Shown here: positions 17,310-26,153 of the stretch, piece after piece
How the letters are laid out: each line of letters begins with the position of its first letter
Position numbering within the stretch: the stretch's first letter is position 1
Assembly (NCBI GenBank): GCA_964531695.1
Contig: CAZHEH010000007.1
Location: 1-64,000 of the forward strand
From: JAGXKT01 sp964531695
GTDB lineage: Bacteria; Planctomycetota; Phycisphaerae; SM23-33
Reading direction: 5' to 3'
Length of the DNA stretch: 64,000 nt
The notes under the pieces: model-generated
What the model was told of the DNA's origin: nothing
Seen by the model: only the letters and a program-made list of their open reading frames with translations
Databases searched by the model: none
Program-made: the position numbers and the translations under genes

Positions 17310-17558
17310 CTAGGCCAAGTAATCCACACTGTGCGGGTTGTCGGGCTTGGCGGCCGCGTCGTCGCCCTCTTCCCGCTCGTCCTGGGTGTCTTCGGGCTCG
17401 TCGGTGCGGCGCCCGTCCCGGTCCTTCCGCCGCTTGCGACGCTTGCCCCGCGCGGCCTTCTGGTCCGAGCGGTTGTCGGTGCTGGCCAGCGGGGGCAGGC
17501 CCGAGACCTCGTGCTGCGTGCTCGGCCCGTGCACGGAGTAGTCGTCAGCGCTGTTCAT
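17310..17558 (-). CDS. Small charged protein downstream of fliA
   Basis: The 82-aa, highly charged and probably disordered protein has a basic cluster 'KAARGKRRKRRKDRDGRR' followed by an acidic stretch and a hydrophobic C-terminal tail. It overlaps the fliA 3' end by 14 bp, which suggests coupled translation. No family is recognised, and GC-rich low-complexity composition lowers certainty. Confidence 0.45.
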   Translation of the reverse strand: MNSADDYSVHGPSTQHEVSGLPPLASTDNRSDQKAARGKRRKRRKDRDGRRTDEPEDTQDEREEGDDAAAKPDNPHSVDYLA

Positions 17559-18351
17559 GGTTCGCTCCGAGTTTAGCGGCCAGCTTGAACAAGGCGCCCG
17601 CGTGCAACTGACTCACCCGAGATTCGGTAATGCCCAGCACGGCGGCCGTCTCCTTCATCGTCAGGTCGCGCTCGTAGTACAGCAGCAGGATCAGCCGGTC
17701 CCGTTCCGGCAGATCCGCAATGGCCTCGGACAGTCGTTCCAGCGTTTCGCGACGCTCGGCCTCGTCGGCCGGTCCGGGGGCATCGTCCTGCGGCAGGAAC
17801 GAGCCCAGCATCGGCTCCTCGTCACTCAGGCCGTGGATCGACAGGAACTGCTGCCGGCGGGCCTCCTCGAGCGTCCGATAGAGCTGCTGAGACGAGATGC
17901 CCACCTCCGCCGCCAGCTCGTCGTCCTCCGGCGCGCGACCGTGGATCGACTGGTACTCCAGGTAGGCCTCGCGGATGCGGCGGATTTGATTGTGAACGGC
18001 CGCGGGAACGAAGCTGCTGCCGCGCAGCTCGTCGATCACCGCTCCGCGGACGCGGATGTAGGCGTAGGTCTTGAACACCGCATCCTTCGACGGGTCATAG
18101 CTCTTGGCGGCCTTGATGAGCCCGAGCGTGCCGGCGGAGACGAGGTCCTCGCCCTCGGCCGTGGCGCCGACGTGCCCCACGACCTTGTTGACGATGTGGT
18201 GGACCAGCGGGATGTGGTCCATGATCCACTTCTCTTCCTGCGCCTCGCGGGCCTGTCGGGCGTAGGCGGCGGAGATCCGCGCTCGCAGCCCGGGTGCCTG
18301 GTCCCCGTGGGGACCGTCCTTGACGGCCGTCTTGTCAGCACCATCCGTCAC
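17545..18351 (-). CDS. fliA: FliA flagellar sigma factor (sigma-28)
   Basis: The 268-aa sigma-70-family protein has sigma2 ('IVNKVVGHVGATAEGEDLVS' and 'GTLGLIKAAKSYDPSKDAVF'), sigma3 and sigma4 with the HTH 'MKETAAVLGITESRVSQLHAG'. The order and length are those of FliA/WhiG. It directs late flagellar and chemotaxis transcription. Four matching promoters occur in this window, and FlgM, its anti-sigma factor, is encoded about 2 kb downstream. The ATG at 18351 overlaps the preceding small membrane gene by ATGA. Confidence 0.95.
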   Translation of the reverse strand: MTDGADKTAVKDGPHGDQAPGLRARISAAYARQAREAQEEKWIMDHIPLVHHIVNKVVGHVGATAEGEDLVSAGTLGLIKAAKSYDPSKDAVFKTYAYIRVRGAVIDELRGSSFVPAAVHNQIRRIREAYLEYQSIHGRAPEDDELAAEVGISSQQLYRTLEEARRQQFLSIHGLSDEEPMLGSFLPQDDAPGPADEAERRETLERLSEAIADLPERDRLILLLYYERDLTMKETAAVLGITESRVSQLHAGALFKLAAKLGANHEQR

Positions 18352-18578
18352 GTACTACTCTCCTCGCCGCTCCGCGCCTGGTTCCGGTGACCGCCCTTGG
18401 CGGCGTCGGCCACAATCGCCACGACCGCTCGCCCGGCCACGCGAGCCAGCACGAACAGCACCGCGGCGCCGATCAGGGCCCGGAGCGTGCAGGTCAGCGC
18501 CTCCTGCCCACTGAGCCAGCCCGCCAGGCCCAGGCCGAAGAAGCCCAACACCGCGATTCTCACAGCCAGTTGTCGCAT
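18348..18578 (-). CDS. Small two-helix membrane protein between flhA and fliA
   Basis: The 76-aa protein has two hydrophobic helices (about 5-25 and 33-55) and a short basic/polar tail. It ends with an ATGA overlap into fliA. In many bacteria flhF and flhG lie between flhA and fliA, but here only this small gene fits the slot. Function is unknown; membrane location is a prediction. Confidence 0.55.
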   Translation of the reverse strand: MRQLAVRIAVLGFFGLGLAGWLSGQEALTCTLRALIGAAVLFVLARVAGRAVVAIVADAAKGGHRNQARSGEESST

Positions 18579-18592
18579 AATGGCTTACCGGT

Positions 18593-20749
18593 TCATCCGC
18601 CCGCGGCCGCGGCGGCCATGGCCTGCATGTCGGCTTGGGCGGGCGCCGCCGCGCCGTCCAGCGAGACGGTGGCGGCGGGTTCGATCTTGGTTCCGATGGC
18701 GATTTCGTCGTAGGCGAGCACCGGAAGCTGCGGCACCTGGCGCTCCAGCAGCGCCGCCAGGTGGGGCCGTGCGCGGTAATCGCACAGCAGGACGGTCTTG
18801 TCGTGGCCCTGTGCCATGGCGTTCTGCCAGGCGTCGGCGATCCTCCGCACCAGCTCCATGGCCCGCTCGGGCGCGATGTTGAGCGACTCCTGCCCGCCGT
18901 CGGCGCTGATGCTGCCGCGGAGCTCGTACTCCAGCGACGGGTCGAAGACGATCGCGCGGATATGCCCGGACGCCTCGGCGTGCTGCTCGGTGATCGTCCG
19001 GACCAGCGCCTTTCGCGTCAGTTCGGTCAGCGTGGCGGGGTCCTTGGTGCGTCCGGCGTTGTCCGCGACGGTCTCCAGTATTTGGGGTAGATCGCGTACC
19101 GGGATGCCCGCCTTGAGCAGATTCTGCAGCACCCGCTGAAGCAACCCGACCGTGACGGACTCGCCCACCGTGCCGCTGACCAGCGCCGGCTGGCTCTCCC
19201 GCAGCCGCTCGATGAGCTGCTGCACGTCGTCGCGCGTGAGCAGCTCGTCCGCGTGGCGGCGGAGCGTCTCGGACAGGTGCGTCACCAGCACCGACTCCGG
19301 CTCGACGACCGTGTAGCCGGCCATCTCCGCGTCCTGCTTCTGCTCCGGCTTGATCCACAGCGCCGGCAGCCCGAAGACCGGCTCGGTCGTCTTCCGGCCG
19401 TCGATCGGCTCGGCCACCGTGCCCGGATCCATCGCGAGGTACAGGTCCGGCTCGAGCTGGCCGGTGGCGACCACGTGGTTGTTCACGCGAATCTCGTAGG
19501 TGTTCGCGTCGAGCGTGACGCTGTCCCGCAGCCGGACCAGCGGAAGGATGAACCCGTACTGCTGGGCGAACTTCCGGCGAAGCGGCGCGATCCGATGCGA
19601 CAGCGAGTCCTTCCGCCGGGGGTCGACCGTCTTGATGAGCCGCGGGCCGACATGCACCGCGATGCGGTCGACGTCCAGCAGCTCCTCGACGGGGCCCTCG
19701 TCCTCCTTCTCTTCCTTCGCCTTCTGCTCGACCTTCTTGCTCCGGCTCTCCTGCTCCATCGAGCGAAGCCGCCGCCCCAGCAGACCCGCCCCGATCGCCA
19801 GGCCGATGAACGGCAGCTTCGGGAAGCCCGGCACGAACAGCATCGCCGCGAAGAGGAACGCCGCGATCGTCATCGGGCGGCTCCGCATGAGGAACTGGCG
19901 GGCCAGGTCGTGGCTCAGCGAGCTCTGCGTGCGGGTCTTCGAGACCAGGAATCCCGACGAAGTCGAGATGATCAGCGCCGGAATCTGCGTCACGAGCCCG
20001 TCACCGACCGCCAGGATGGCGTACGTGCTGATCGACTCCCCGGCCGTGAGGCCCTGCGTCATGCCGATGGCGAACCCGCCGACCAGGTTCACGCCCGTGA
20101 TGATCAGCCCCGCCACGGCGTCGCCGCGTATGAACTTGCTCGCACCGTCCATCGCCCCGTGGAACTCGCTCTCGGCGACGATCTTCTCGCGGCGCTCCTT
20201 GGCCTCTCTCTCGCCGATGATGCCGGCGTTCAGGTCCGCGTCGATCGCCATTTGCTTGCCGGGCATCGCGTCCAGGTTGAACCGGGCGGCGACCTCGCTG
20301 ATCCGCTCGGCGCCCTTGGTGATGACGACGAACTGGATGATCACCAGGATCAGGAACACCACGAGGCCGATGACGATGTTGCCCCCGACCACGAAGTGTC
20401 CGAATGTCTGTATGATCTTGCCCGCGTCCCCGTGCAGAAGAATCAGCCGCGTCGAGGCCACGTTCAGCGACAGGCGGAACAGCGTCACCAACAGCAGCAG
20501 CGACGGGAAGGTCGAGAATTCGATCGACTCCCGAGTCGAGAGCACCACCACCAGCGTCGCCAGCGCCACGGCGATGCTCACCGACAGCAGCATGTCCAGC
20601 AGGTACGTCGGCAGCGGAATCAGCAGCGTCGTCAGCACGGCCGCCACGCCCAGGGCCAGCAGGGCGTCGTTGTGGCGCAGCAGCCGCTGGAAGCCCGGGT
20701 GGCTAGACGGGCCGAGTCCCTCGGACGGATTGTTGGGCTCGTGGCTCAT
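18593..20749 (-). CDS. flhA: FlhA flagellar export gate protein
   Basis: At 718 aa it is the usual length for FlhA. It has eight predicted TM helices in the N-terminal half. The conserved FHIPEP-type loop is seen as 'RISEVAARFNLDAMPGKQMA' plus 'EFHGAMDGASKFIRGDAVAG'. The C-terminal cytosolic domain (about 360 on) docks FliS- and FlgN-type chaperone-cargo. It forms the nonameric export gate ring. Its start overlaps the flhB stop (ATGA). Confidence 0.97.
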   Translation of the reverse strand: MSHEPNNPSEGLGPSSHPGFQRLLRHNDALLALGVAAVLTTLLIPLPTYLLDMLLSVSIAVALATLVVVLSTRESIEFSTFPSLLLLVTLFRLSLNVASTRLILLHGDAGKIIQTFGHFVVGGNIVIGLVVFLILVIIQFVVITKGAERISEVAARFNLDAMPGKQMAIDADLNAGIIGEREAKERREKIVAESEFHGAMDGASKFIRGDAVAGLIITGVNLVGGFAIGMTQGLTAGESISTYAILAVGDGLVTQIPALIISTSSGFLVSKTRTQSSLSHDLARQFLMRSRPMTIAAFLFAAMLFVPGFPKLPFIGLAIGAGLLGRRLRSMEQESRSKKVEQKAKEEKEDEGPVEELLDVDRIAVHVGPRLIKTVDPRRKDSLSHRIAPLRRKFAQQYGFILPLVRLRDSVTLDANTYEIRVNNHVVATGQLEPDLYLAMDPGTVAEPIDGRKTTEPVFGLPALWIKPEQKQDAEMAGYTVVEPESVLVTHLSETLRRHADELLTRDDVQQLIERLRESQPALVSGTVGESVTVGLLQRVLQNLLKAGIPVRDLPQILETVADNAGRTKDPATLTELTRKALVRTITEQHAEASGHIRAIVFDPSLEYELRGSISADGGQESLNIAPERAMELVRRIADAWQNAMAQGHDKTVLLCDYRARPHLAALLERQVPQLPVLAYDEIAIGTKIEPAATVSLDGAAAPAQADMQAMAAAAAGG

Positions 20750-21843
20750 GTCGCGGGCGCCCCGGCCGGCAGGGCGCGGCTACGGCCGCGGCGAAGGCGG
20801 TAGATCATCGCGAGAGTCTCCGCCACGGCGACGAACAGGGTCTCGGGAATCGGGTGGCCGACGTCGACGGCGGCATAGAGCGCCCGCGCCAGCTCCGGGC
20901 GGTAGACGATCGGCACGCCGCTTTCGCGGGCGACGGTCTTGATCCGCTCGCAGAGCAGGTCCGGGCCCTTGGCGATGACGACGGGAGCGGCCATCTTCTC
21001 GGCGTCGTACTGCAGCGCGACGGCCACGTGCGTCGGGTTCGTCACCACCACGTCCGCCTGCGGCACGTCGCGCAGCATTCGCTTGCGGGCCATCTCCTGC
21101 TGCACGCCGCGGATGCGACCGCGCAACTCCGGCGACAGCTCGTGTTGCTTGCGTTCGTCCTTGACCTCCTGTCGCGTCATGCGGAGGTCCTTCTTGTGTC
21201 GCCAGCGCTGGAAGATCAGGTCGATCCCGGCGATGACCGCCAGCCCCAGCAGGATTCGACCGGACACGCCCATGACCAGGCGGCTGATGCCCGCGATGAT
21301 CGCCCCCGGCGCGCCCCAGCGCAGCGCGAGGAAGTCATCTTGGCGGTTCCGCAGGTAGTACCACGCGATGAGGATGATCAGCGCCATCTTCGCCATCGAC
21401 ATCAGCCCGCGCACCAGGCCCTTGACCGAGAAGAGTTGCTTGAGTCCGTTGACCGGGTTGATGCGGTCGAGCTTGAAGCCGATCGCCTTGGGCGAGACGG
21501 CCAGGCCGCTGGAGACGAAGCTGGCGAAGACCGCCACGCCCACGCCCGCCAGCAGGAACGGCACGACCGTCTTGAGGGTCGAGCCGCCTTTGTCGGCCAG
21601 GACCTTGTCGAACCGCACGTCGCCCCCGGCGCCCGTCGCCTGGAGCGACAGGCCCCACCTCGCCTGCTCGGCGAACCAGGTCAGCAGCGAGGAGCCGGCC
21701 AGCGTCAGCGCCAGAAGCAACACGCCAATCATCATCACCGACGGAACCTCCTTGCTCTCCGGCAGTTGGCCCTCTTGGCGGGCCTTCTTGAGCCGTTCGG
21801 CCGTCGGTTGCTCTGTGCGTTCGGATGCGGGCTTGTCAGCCAT
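20746..21843 (-). CDS. flhB: FlhB flagellar export switch protein
   Basis: The 365-aa protein has four TM helices followed by a cytosolic domain with the autocleavage NPTH motif at 269-272 ('VVVTNPTHVAVALQYD'). FlhB cleaves itself there and switches export specificity from rod/hook to filament substrates. The N-terminal 'SERTEQPTAERLKKARQEGQ' is the family signature. It is followed by flhA with a 4-bp overlap. Confidence 0.97.
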   Translation of the reverse strand: MADKPASERTEQPTAERLKKARQEGQLPESKEVPSVMMIGVLLLALTLAGSSLLTWFAEQARWGLSLQATGAGGDVRFDKVLADKGGSTLKTVVPFLLAGVGVAVFASFVSSGLAVSPKAIGFKLDRINPVNGLKQLFSVKGLVRGLMSMAKMALIILIAWYYLRNRQDDFLALRWGAPGAIIAGISRLVMGVSGRILLGLAVIAGIDLIFQRWRHKKDLRMTRQEVKDERKQHELSPELRGRIRGVQQEMARKRMLRDVPQADVVVTNPTHVAVALQYDAEKMAAPVVIAKGPDLLCERIKTVARESGVPIVYRPELARALYAAVDVGHPIPETLFVAVAETLAMIYRLRRGRSRALPAGAPAT

Positions 21844-21872
21844 GGGTCTCTAGTCGCGCGGTCGGCGCGCGG

Positions 21873-22631
21873 TCAGGTCGATATCAGGTTCCGGCTCAAC
21901 CAGTCGGCCAGGTCCGAGGCGAACCCGTGCAGCGCGGGCATCAGCGCCGCGGCCATGAACAGCCCCACCGCCACGCGGAGCGGCAGTGCCGTCATCAAAA
22001 CGTTCATCTCCGGAAGGATGCGGGCCGTGATGCCCAGCACCACCGCCAGGATGATGAAGGCCGCCAACATCGGAGCGGCCAGCTTCAGCGCGAACAGGAA
22101 CATCACGGAGCCCGCCGACAGCACGGCCGCGGCCAGATGCCCCAGATCCGGCGTGTGCGTCACGGGGAAGGCCTCGTAGCTCTTGCCGATGACCAGCAGG
22201 AGGACGCGATGCCCACCGGCGGCCAGGAACAACAGGGCGAAGGTGATTTCGAACAGCAGCGAGATCGGCTGGGCGGTCTCGCCGCTGACCGGATCGATGA
22301 TATTGGCCAGCGCGAAGCCCATCTGCCGCCCGCCGATGCGCCCGGCCTGGCTGGCCGCGGTGAACACGAGCTGGGCCGCCAGACCCAGCGCCAGCCCGGT
22401 GAGGATCTCGCGGATCAGCAGGACGACGGCGATCGGCCATTGCGTCACGGCCAGAACCTCCGGCGAGGGCGGCATGACCATTGCGAAGAAGACCGACACG
22501 ATCATCGCCATGCCCGCGCGAACCCGCACCGGCAGCGCCCGCCAGCCGAAGATCGGCAGCACGGAGAAGAACGCCCCGATCCGCCCGGTCAGGAGCATGA
22601 ACGGCAGCAGCAGGTCCAGCCAGTTCTCCAT
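21873..22631 (-). CDS. fliR: FliR flagellar export core protein
   Basis: The 252-aa hydrophobic protein has about six predicted TM helices and the FliR blocks 'FMLLTGRIGAFFSVLPIFG' and 'LALGLAAQLVFTAASQAGR'. It forms the FliPQR export pore. It follows fliQ and precedes flhB, the standard order. Confidence 0.94.
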   Translation of the reverse strand: MENWLDLLLPFMLLTGRIGAFFSVLPIFGWRALPVRVRAGMAMIVSVFFAMVMPPSPEVLAVTQWPIAVVLLIREILTGLALGLAAQLVFTAASQAGRIGGRQMGFALANIIDPVSGETAQPISLLFEITFALLFLAAGGHRVLLLVIGKSYEAFPVTHTPDLGHLAAAVLSAGSVMFLFALKLAAPMLAAFIILAVVLGITARILPEMNVLMTALPLRVAVGLFMAAALMPALHGFASDLADWLSRNLIST

Positions 22632-22634
22632 GCG

Positions 22635-22904
22635 TCATTGTCCCATCGCCTGTATCTGGTTGAAGATGTCCTTCGTGAAGCCGACGGCCTGATGCAGCAT
22701 CCAGCCGCCGGCCAGCAGGACGGTCACGCCGACCCCGCCGATCTTCACGACCATGCCCAGCGTCATGTCCCGCACGCTCGTGACCGCCTGAATCAGAGCC
22801 ACCAGCAGGCCCAGCGCCAGCGTCACCACCAGAACGGGCGAGGCCAGAAGCAGCGCCGTTTCCAGGGTGCGCCGGCCGAGATAGATCACCATGTCGCCAC
22901 TCAT
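22635..22904 (-). CDS. fliQ: FliQ flagellar export core protein
   Basis: The 89-aa protein with two TM helices is exactly the family length. The 'LLASPVLVVTLALGLLVALI' helix and 'QAVTSVRDMTLGMVVKI' loop are diagnostic. The ATG at 22904 follows fliP by 8 bases. A longer in-frame extension upstream to 23537 is antifamily sequence lying inside fliP. Confidence 0.93.
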   Translation of the reverse strand: MSGDMVIYLGRRTLETALLLASPVLVVTLALGLLVALIQAVTSVRDMTLGMVVKIGGVGVTVLLAGGWMLHQAVGFTKDIFNQIQAMGQ

Positions 22905-22912
22905 GTCGGTCC

Positions 22913-23722
22913 TCAGTGAAAGCTGTTGACCAGCGCCTCGGCCAGCAGGTGCCATCCGTCCACCAGAACGAAAAGGATGATCTTGAACGGAAGCGAGATC
23001 ATCGCCGGCGGCAGCATCATCATCCCGGCGCTGAGAAGGATGCTCGCCACCACCAGGTCCACCAGCAGGAAGGGGATGAACAGCAGGCATCCCATCTCGA
23101 AGGCGGTGCGGAACTCGCTGACGGCGAAGGACGGTATCGCCACGTACGTCGGCACGTCCGCCCGCGTCTCCGGCTGCGGCATGCCCGCCATGCCCACGAA
23201 GAGCTGCAAGTCGCTCGGGCGCGTCTGCCGAAGCATGAAGTCCTTGAGCCGGTCGTTGCCCGCCGCGACCGCCTCGTTGAAGGTCAGCTCCTCGGCCAGG
23301 TACGGCTGGATCGCCGACTGGTTGATCGCGCCGAGCGTCGGCGCCATCGTGAAGAGCGTCAGGAACAGCGCCAGCCCGATGATCGCCACCGTCGGCGGGA
23401 TGTTCTGCGTCGTCAACGCGCGGCGGACGAAGCCCAGCACGATCACGATCCGCGTGAAGGCCGTCATCATCACCAGCAAGCTCGGAAGGATCGCCAACCC
23501 CGCGAAGACGATGACCAGCTTGATCGGGCCCGACCACTCGTTCGGCTCACCGTCCTCGCCCCTCGAGGCCTTGTCGATCGTCTCCAGCACCTCGCCCATG
23601 TTCGGCACCGAGTCCGTCGGCCCCGCGGGCTCCGGCTCGGCCGGCTCCTCCTGGGCGGGGCAACGGCCCGCACCCGCCAGGAGCGCCGCCGTACCGATCA
23701 GGATGAGTAGGGAACGTCGCAT
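22913..23722 (-). CDS. fliP: FliP flagellar export core protein
   Basis: The 269-aa protein starts with a signal peptide (about 1-23), as most FliP do. The conserved membrane core includes 'RIVIVLGFVRRALTTQNIPP', 'AVSEFRTAFEMGCLLFIPFL' and the C-terminal 'GMMMLPPAMISLPFKIILFV'. It builds the FliPQR secretion channel with fliQ and fliR, which follow it. Confidence 0.96.
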   Translation of the reverse strand: MRRSLLILIGTAALLAGAGRCPAQEEPAEPEPAGPTDSVPNMGEVLETIDKASRGEDGEPNEWSGPIKLVIVFAGLAILPSLLVMMTAFTRIVIVLGFVRRALTTQNIPPTVAIIGLALFLTLFTMAPTLGAINQSAIQPYLAEELTFNEAVAAGNDRLKDFMLRQTRPSDLQLFVGMAGMPQPETRADVPTYVAIPSFAVSEFRTAFEMGCLLFIPFLLVDLVVASILLSAGMMMLPPAMISLPFKIILFVLVDGWHLLAEALVNSFH

Positions 23723-23730
23723 CGGGTCGC

Positions 23731-24435
23731 TCAGGTCGTCTTGTCCTCTCGGGGACCGGTGATCCGCTCGCGAAGCCGATCGAGGAAGCTGCCGCCCTTC
23801 GCGGGCTCCGCCGCAGACGCCCCCGGACCGGACGGGCCTTCGCCGCCGCCTTCCGGTGCCTCTTCCATGGCCTGCGTGACGTCGGCCAGGAAGGCGATGT
23901 TCTCCCGGGCGCTGGACACCAAATACGTCCGCCCGCCGACCCGCAACAGGTGCACCGCCTGCTTCGGGGCGAGGTGAACCGTCTCTTCGACGCCGATCCG
24001 CCGGCTGCTTTGCACGCCCAAGCGGGGCAGGAACCGCTTGGCGACATAGATGCCCGCCCCCGCCAAGGCCAGCAGGATCAGCGTGTAGGCCAGCATCTCC
24101 CAGACGGGTCCGACGCCGCCGCGGTCCTTGAGCTTCAGGGCCTCTTCCTTGCCGCCGGCGACGGGCTCGGAGGGCTTCTCCTCCACCTCGCCGTTCTGCT
24201 CGTCGGTGGCTTCCGGCTCGTTGGGTGTGGCTTTGAGCCCCTTATTCGCCTTGGCGCTTTCGTCGGCCTTGACCGCAGCTTCGGTCGAGGTCGTATCCGT
24301 GCCCTCGGCCGGCTGCGTGGCCGGACGGGTCGCCGACGGCTCCGCTGCCGCCACGGAACCCAGGCACAGCAAAGCCGTGGCAAGAAGCAGACCCCATGGC
24401 CGCGCGAGACGAATGGACGCGCACTGGAAGCTCAT
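23731..24435 (-). CDS. fliO: FliO flagellar export accessory protein
   Basis: The 234-aa protein has a signal peptide, an acidic Thr/Glu-rich periplasmic stretch (about 30-110) and one TM helix (about 118-138). The cytoplasmic FliO domain shows 'SSRRIGVEETVHLAPKQAVH' and 'LLRVGGRTYLVSS', the typical R.L.V...V.L....ALVEVGG pattern. It helps assemble FliP. The start is uncertain: the ATG at 24435 begins the signal peptide, while a GTG at 24486 is also in frame. Confidence 0.83.
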   Translation of the reverse strand: MSFQCASIRLARPWGLLLATALLCLGSVAAAEPSATRPATQPAEGTDTTSTEAAVKADESAKANKGLKATPNEPEATDEQNGEVEEKPSEPVAGGKEEALKLKDRGGVGPVWEMLAYTLILLALAGAGIYVAKRFLPRLGVQSSRRIGVEETVHLAPKQAVHLLRVGGRTYLVSSARENIAFLADVTQAMEEAPEGGGEGPSGPGASAAEPAKGGSFLDRLRERITGPREDKTT

Positions 24436-24781
24436 GCCCGAATCACTGCATATGCCATGCCAGAGCCCCGATCCGCGAGACGCCACGCCACAGACACAAC
24501 CTAAATCCCTATTTGGAAGTAACTTGTAGGCCGCGGGCCCCGCTGCGCCCCATCAGGGGCCCCGCACAGGCCGCTGACGGATAGCCAGAGATGTAACTGC
24601 ATTTCATTTAAGCGTTTACGTTCACTCGTGGCCGGGCGTCGTACTGCGAGCCACCGATCTGGGCTTCGGCGGCATCCCCTTGGCCGTGCCCACGCGCCCA
24701 GGATTTCCCGCCGGTCCGTCGAATTTCTTGGCGCGCGCCGCCGGCGCACACCGCCCCCGCAGGGCTCACGGCATGCGGCTA
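24436..24781. other. Gap between fliN and fliO
   Basis: About 346 bases separate fliN from fliO, the longest gap inside the structural block. I see no protein-like frame. A GC-rich imperfect hairpin (GCGGGCCCC / GGGGCCCCGC around 24534-24566) has no T-tract. An AT-rich patch at 24597-24620 could hold a promoter for fliOPQR-flhBA-fliA, but no FliA or sigma-54 motif stands out. Confidence 0.45.
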
Positions 24782-25132
24782 TCACCCGTTTTCGCGGATG
24801 ATCTCCTTGATCCGCACGCCCAGGCGCTGCCCGACCACCACCAGGTGCCCGGTGGCGAACCGCACGCCGCGGAGGTACAGGTCGACCGGCTCGCCGGCCT
24901 GCTTGTCCAGCTTCAGCACCGAGCCCGCGCCAAGTTGGAGGATGTCCCGCACGGGCATCTCCAGCTTGCCCAAGCTCACGTCCACGGGAACGGTCGTGTC
25001 GAGGAGAATGCCGATCTGGCCGTCGCCGCCGCCGCCACCTCCTGCCGCCTCGGGCAGCTCGGCATCCTGCACGGCCACTCCTTCGGGCGTCGCTTCGGCT
25101 TGCGGCTCAACGGCTGCTTCTGCGTCTGCCAT
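24782..25132 (-). CDS. fliN: FliN flagellar switch protein
   Basis: The 116-aa protein has an acidic/Gly-rich N-terminal tail and a C-terminal SpoA domain ('VPVDVSLGKLEMPVRDILQL' and 'VDLYLRGVRFATGHLVVVGQ'). It forms the bottom of the C-ring with FliM, encoded just upstream. Start at 25132 marks the beginning of the family-like part; sequence upstream to 25273 lies within fliM. Confidence 0.94.
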   Translation of the reverse strand: MADAEAAVEPQAEATPEGVAVQDAELPEAAGGGGGGDGQIGILLDTTVPVDVSLGKLEMPVRDILQLGAGSVLKLDKQAGEPVDLYLRGVRFATGHLVVVGQRLGVRIKEIIRENG

Positions 25133-25166
25133 GGTTCTGTCCTTCACTGCGCCCGCGGGCGCGGTC

Positions 25167-26153
25167 CTAGCTCTTATCCACCTCGGAGACCTGCAGGGCG
25201 TACGCCCCGCCCGACTGCGCGGGGTAGCCCCGGAACACCGCCTGGCCGCCGACCAAGATGGCCAGCGGCTCATCCACGCTCTGATTCGTCAGCAGCACGT
25301 CGCCCGGCTCCAGCGCCATCACGTCTCGCAGGGCGGTGGGCGCCTCCAGCCGAGCCGTCACCGGCAGCCGCACGCGGTGCAACCGGGCCAATGCGTCTTC
25401 CGCCTGCCGCTCCGGCGGGCGCTGCTCGGGCGGCTGGGAGACCTGCGCCGCCGTCACGGCCGCGTCGACGACGTCCGCCGACAGCAGAACCTCCAGCGCC
25501 GCACTTGGATCCTCGGCTTCCGGCTCGCCCTCGCCTTCGTCCGTCTGTTCCTCGACCGGGCGGAAGGTCAGCCGGACATACGCCGCGCCGTCCTGCCTGT
25601 CCAAGGACACAGCGCCGTGCGCGATCTCCTCGCCGACGTTCGGCTCGCCGCCGGCCGCGGAGGCCAGGGGCGAGAGCCCCCACGCCACGGCCGCGAATAC
25701 GTCCGTCAACAGCGCCGATTCCAGCGACGAGAGCTTCCGCTCCTCGCCGCTTCCCTCGTCCGGATTGCCGAGCAGGCAGGCGACCCAGTGTCGCCCGCGC
25801 TTGCCGGCCAGCACCACGGCCCCGATGCCGCGATCGCCCGCCACGAGCTGTCCCGCGTATGCATCCGACTCCTTCTCCGCCAGCTCCGCACCGTAGTGCT
25901 CCGTCGCCTCGCCGGGCATGAGCGATGTCTCTGCCTGGAGGAGCTGGCCCAGGTGACGGTTGATCTCCTCGGCCAAATGCCCGGCCAGGTCGCGCAGGCG
26001 GGCCCGCCCGTCCTCCGTCAGCCGATTGGGGGCGGACCAGTCGTAGTCGACGGCCTCGACCTCCGTGTTGGCCGCCGCCTCGCGCCGCGCGCGGGTGGCC
26101 GAGAGCATCTGCTCGACAATGTGTCGCTCGAAATCTTCTCCGCGGCGTGTCAT
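25167..26153 (-). CDS. fliM: FliM flagellar switch protein
   Basis: The 328-aa protein has a CheC-like middle domain (about 50-220) and a C-terminal SpoA domain (about 255-328, 'RLHRVRLPVTARLEAPTALR' and 'MALEPGDVLLTN'). It is the C-ring component that CheY-P binds. The N-terminal peptide normally used for CheY binding (LSQDEIDALL-like) is not visible here. The N-terminus instead reads 'FERHIVEQMLSATR'. It overlaps fliL by 4 bp. Confidence 0.9.
   Translation of the reverse strand: MTRRGEDFERHIVEQMLSATRARREAAANTEVEAVDYDWSAPNRLTEDGRARLRDLAGHLAEEINRHLGQLLQAETSLMPGEATEHYGAELAEKESDAYAGQLVAGDRGIGAVVLAGKRGRHWVACLLGNPDEGSGEERKLSSLESALLTDVFAAVAWGLSPLASAAGGEPNVGEEIAHGAVSLDRQDGAAYVRLTFRPVEEQTDEGEGEPEAEDPSAALEVLLSADVVDAAVTAAQVSQPPEQRPPERQAEDALARLHRVRLPVTARLEAPTALRDVMALEPGDVLLTNQSVDEPLAILVGGQAVFRGYPAQSGGAYALQVSEVDKS

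Noticed and set aside
24534..24566. GC-rich inverted segment as an intrinsic terminator after fliN
   Set aside because: The stem is imperfect and no T-tract follows on the minus strand.
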